Shown here piece after piece: positions 4,502-6,480 of a DNA stretch of 6,480 nt. The position numbers and the translations under genes are program-made. A model generated the notes under the pieces. It was given only the letters and a program-made list of their open reading frames with translations. It was not told the origin of the DNA and searched no databases. The stretch's first letter is position 1. Each line of letters starts with the position of its first letter. Source of the stretch: JBDREF01 sp043820045 (GTDB lineage Bacteria; Planctomycetota; Phycisphaerae; Sedimentisphaerales; Anaerobacaceae). The stretch is from the NCBI GenBank assembly GCA_043820045.1, contig JBDREF010000174.1:1-6480 (forward strand), read 5' to 3'.

Positions 4502-6440
4502 TTGTTTTTTCGCCTCGGGCTGTTTTGTAGAGCCAGTATGCTACGCCCACCAATAACACGGCACCGATCCAGCCGCCTAAGGGCATTGTCTTGCCCCAGA
4601 GGTGCTTGATGATGGGCAGGTCGATTTTGTACTGTTTGAGGATGACGATGGGGATGGCCAAGAGAATGCCCATCAGCGCTTCGCCGGTAATCAGGCCGGA
4701 GGCGAAGAGCAGGCCGTTACGCCCGGACTGCTCGATCTGCTCGGCCGCGGTCTTTCGCCGCTTGTGGAAGCTCTGGATCGCCCAGTGGATTATGCCGCCC
4801 GCGAAGATCGGGACCGCCAGCTCCAGCGGCAGGTATATCCCAATCGCCACGGCGAGCACCGGCGTGCGGAACGAGCTTTTCTTAGCCTCGAGGACGAGGT
4901 CGAGGGCGATAATCGCCGCCCCGACGCCCATCCCGATGAAGGCCAGGTTCCAGGGCATGTTGCCCTTGAAGACGCCCTGCGCCACCGAGGCCATGAGATT
5001 GGCCTGTACGGCTGAGAGCGCATCCGGGCCGGCGCCGGCCTGGCCCTTGAAGCCGTACGCTTCGTACAGCAGCATTAAGACGGGCGCGATGACGATTGCC
5101 CCGGAGAGCGTCCCGACAATCTGCATTACCTGCTGCTTCCAGGGCGTTGCGCCGACGATCCTGCCGGCCTTTAGGTCCTGCATGTTGTCGCCGGCGATGG
5201 CCGCGGCGCAGCAAACTACGCTGCCGATTATGATCGCCGCGGCGGGTCCGTTTTCGGCGCCTTTGCCCATGAGCACGAGCAATAGCAGGGAAGAGACCAC
5301 GATTGTGGCGATGGTAATGCCGGAGATGGGGTTGTTGGACGAGCCGACAAGACCCGCCATGTACGCAGCCACGGCCGAGAACAGGAACCCTGCAATGAGC
5401 ATCACAACCGCCATGGGCAGAGAGATTGAGATGTCCGCAACGAAGACCTGGTAAACCAGAAAGAGTGGAACGATCGAACCGACGATCAGCATGAGAATCC
5501 ATTTCATCGGCATGTCTTTTTCGGTTCGCTCGATCTCAGTTAAGTTCTGGCCGAGTTCGCGGTAGGCTTTGAGGCCGCTTTGTATGCCGCTGAGCAGCGA
5601 GCCTCGCATCTTGAAGATTGTCCACAGGCCGCCAACGAGCATCGCCCCGACGCCGATATACCGCGTCTGGGCCGACCAGATTCCATAGGCCCTATCAACA
5701 GCACTCATATCGGCCGCGCCCTCGGACAGGGCGGCGCAGATTGGAATGGCGATGTACCAGTTGAGCACGCCGCCCAGGAAGATAAGTACGGCGATGTTCA
5801 GGCCGACGATGTAGCCGACCGAGAGCAGGGCGGGGCTGAGGTTCGAGCCGCCGTAGATGAGCGTGCGGCCGAGTCCCCTTGCCCCCTCGATGGCCTCGGG
5901 CCAGAGGCCGATGCCTTTTGCGCAGACCTTGAACAGCCCGCCTACGAGCGACGCTTTGGCGATTATCCAGACGCCTTTGCCGCCCTCCTGACCCGTCTCA
6001 AGGACTTTGGCGGTCGCAATGCCTTCGGGGAACTGGAGATCGCCTTCGACGATGAGCGAACGCCGCAGCGGGATGGTAAACAGCACGCCAAGCAAACCGC
6101 CGAACGCAGCGATGATTGTGATCCACCAGAAGTTCTTGCCGCCGAATCCGTCCCAATAGCCCATGATGACCAGGGCCGGCAGCGTGAATATGACACCGGC
6201 GGCCAATGACTCGCCCGCTGATGCGGCCGTCTGGACGATGTTGTTTTCGAGAATATTGCTCTTGCGGAAGAGGCGCAGAACGCCCATCGAGACGACCGCC
6301 GCCGGTATCGACGCGGACACCGTCATCCCGGCGAACAGCCCCAGGTAAGCGTTGGCCGCCGCTAAAATCATCGAGAGCACAACACCCAAAACAAATGCCT
6401 TGATTGTAATTTCCGGTAGTGGCTTTCCTTGTGAATCCAT
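4485..6440 (-). CDS. OPT-family oligopeptide / metal-chelate transporter, complete
   Basis: 651 aa, a length usual for prokaryotic OPT proteins. It is a very hydrophobic multi-pass inner-membrane protein. Family-like segments in order are NAYLGLFAGMTVSASIPAAV (30-49), NNIVQTAASAGES (66-78), VEGDLQFPEG (131-140), SSNNPISGITIAT (367-379), AGDNMQDLKAGRIVGATPWK (416-435) and RNGLLFASGLITGEALMG (574-591). OPT transporters are secondary carriers, generally proton-coupled, for small peptides, glutathione-like compounds or metal chelates; the substrate cannot be told here. A charged loop (~290-312) and a basic loop (559-573) are the main polar regions. The ATG at 6440 has AGGTG (6449-6445) four bases upstream, a close but usable site, and GGAA a little further away. 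GC is high (40 of 60 at 4801-4860), unlike the neighbouring multi-S1 gene. The last codons and TAA lie in a 32-bp repeat, so the C-terminal KTAD tail may be acquired. The family call is firm. Confidence 0.5.
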   Translation of the reverse strand: MDSQGKPLPEITIKAFVLGVVLSMILAAANAYLGLFAGMTVSASIPAAVVSMGVLRLFRKSNILENNIVQTAASAGESLAAGVIFTLPALVIMGYWDGFGGKNFWWITIIAAFGGLLGVLFTIPLRRSLIVEGDLQFPEGIATAKVLETGQEGGKGVWIIAKASLVGGLFKVCAKGIGLWPEAIEGARGLGRTLIYGGSNLSPALLSVGYIVGLNIAVLIFLGGVLNWYIAIPICAALSEGAADMSAVDRAYGIWSAQTRYIGVGAMLVGGLWTIFKMRGSLLSGIQSGLKAYRELGQNLTEIERTEKDMPMKWILMLIVGSIVPLFLVYQVFVADISISLPMAVVMLIAGFLFSAVAAYMAGLVGSSNNPISGITIATIVVSSLLLLVLMGKGAENGPAAAIIIGSVVCCAAAIAGDNMQDLKAGRIVGATPWKQQVMQIVGTLSGAIVIAPVLMLLYEAYGFKGQAGAGPDALSAVQANLMASVAQGVFKGNMPWNLAFIGMGVGAAIIALDLVLEAKKSSFRTPVLAVAIGIYLPLELAVPIFAGGIIHWAIQSFHKRRKTAAEQIEQSGRNGLLFASGLITGEALMGILLAIPIVILKQYKIDLPIIKHLWGKTMPLGGWIGAVLLVGVAYWLYKTARGEKTTKTAD

Positions 6441-6480
6441 TTTTCACCTATTCCAAGTTTGACAACATCGCGATTGACAC

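Noticed and set aside
4591..6209. Long plus-strand frames inside the transporter gene (4591-5454, 4602-5015, 5580-6209)
   Set aside because: They are antisense shadows favoured by high GC. The minus-strand frame carries clear OPT motifs along its full length.

Overview
The window reads as a piece of an environmental, non-model bacterial chromosome. It carries four protein genes and two intergenic stretches full of palindromic or dispersed repeats. The taxon cannot be fixed from the sequence. The TPR protein style, the OPT-type transporter and the short hairpin repeats would fit Planctomycetota or another PVC-group or related environmental lineage, but this is an impression and not a demonstrated placement.

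Layout, left to right. (1) Positions 2-838 (+) hold the 3' part of a gene for a tetratricopeptide-repeat protein with five 34-residue repeats; its frame is open to the left edge, so the true start lies outside. (2) Positions 839-1070 are a convergent intergenic gap holding two 22-bp palindromic elements in mirror orientation (935-956 and 968-989), a REP/BIME-like pair. (3) Positions 3846-1071 (-) form a tight two-gene unit: a 78-aa protein with four cysteines in a zinc-ribbon-like spacing, then, one base after its stop, an 845-aa protein with an N-terminal membrane anchor, an unrecognised ~330-residue middle region and a C-terminal string of about six S1-like (OB-fold) domains. This unit is clearly AT-richer than the transporter beside it. 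(4) Positions 3847-4484 are a 638-bp non-coding repeat island. It holds an AT-rich putative promoter for the two-gene unit, three copies of a 32-bp repeat, a tandem array of 22-23 bp units, and several hairpins. (5) Positions 6440-4485 (-) encode a complete 651-aa OPT-family transporter (peptide or metal-chelate type); its last codons and stop lie inside the third copy of the 32-bp repeat.

The TPR protein and the transporter look like ordinary host genes with no visible functional link. The candidate for something undescribed is the zinc-ribbon / membrane-anchored multi-S1 pair. Its products are translationally coupled, it differs in composition from the transporter, and it is bracketed on both sides by repeat clusters. 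The S1 array predicts RNA (or single-stranded nucleic acid) binding at the inner membrane. The actual activity cannot be read from the sequence.

[Form note: the original answer gave no feature confidence values; the uniform 0.5 is a placeholder required by the schema, not an assessment.]
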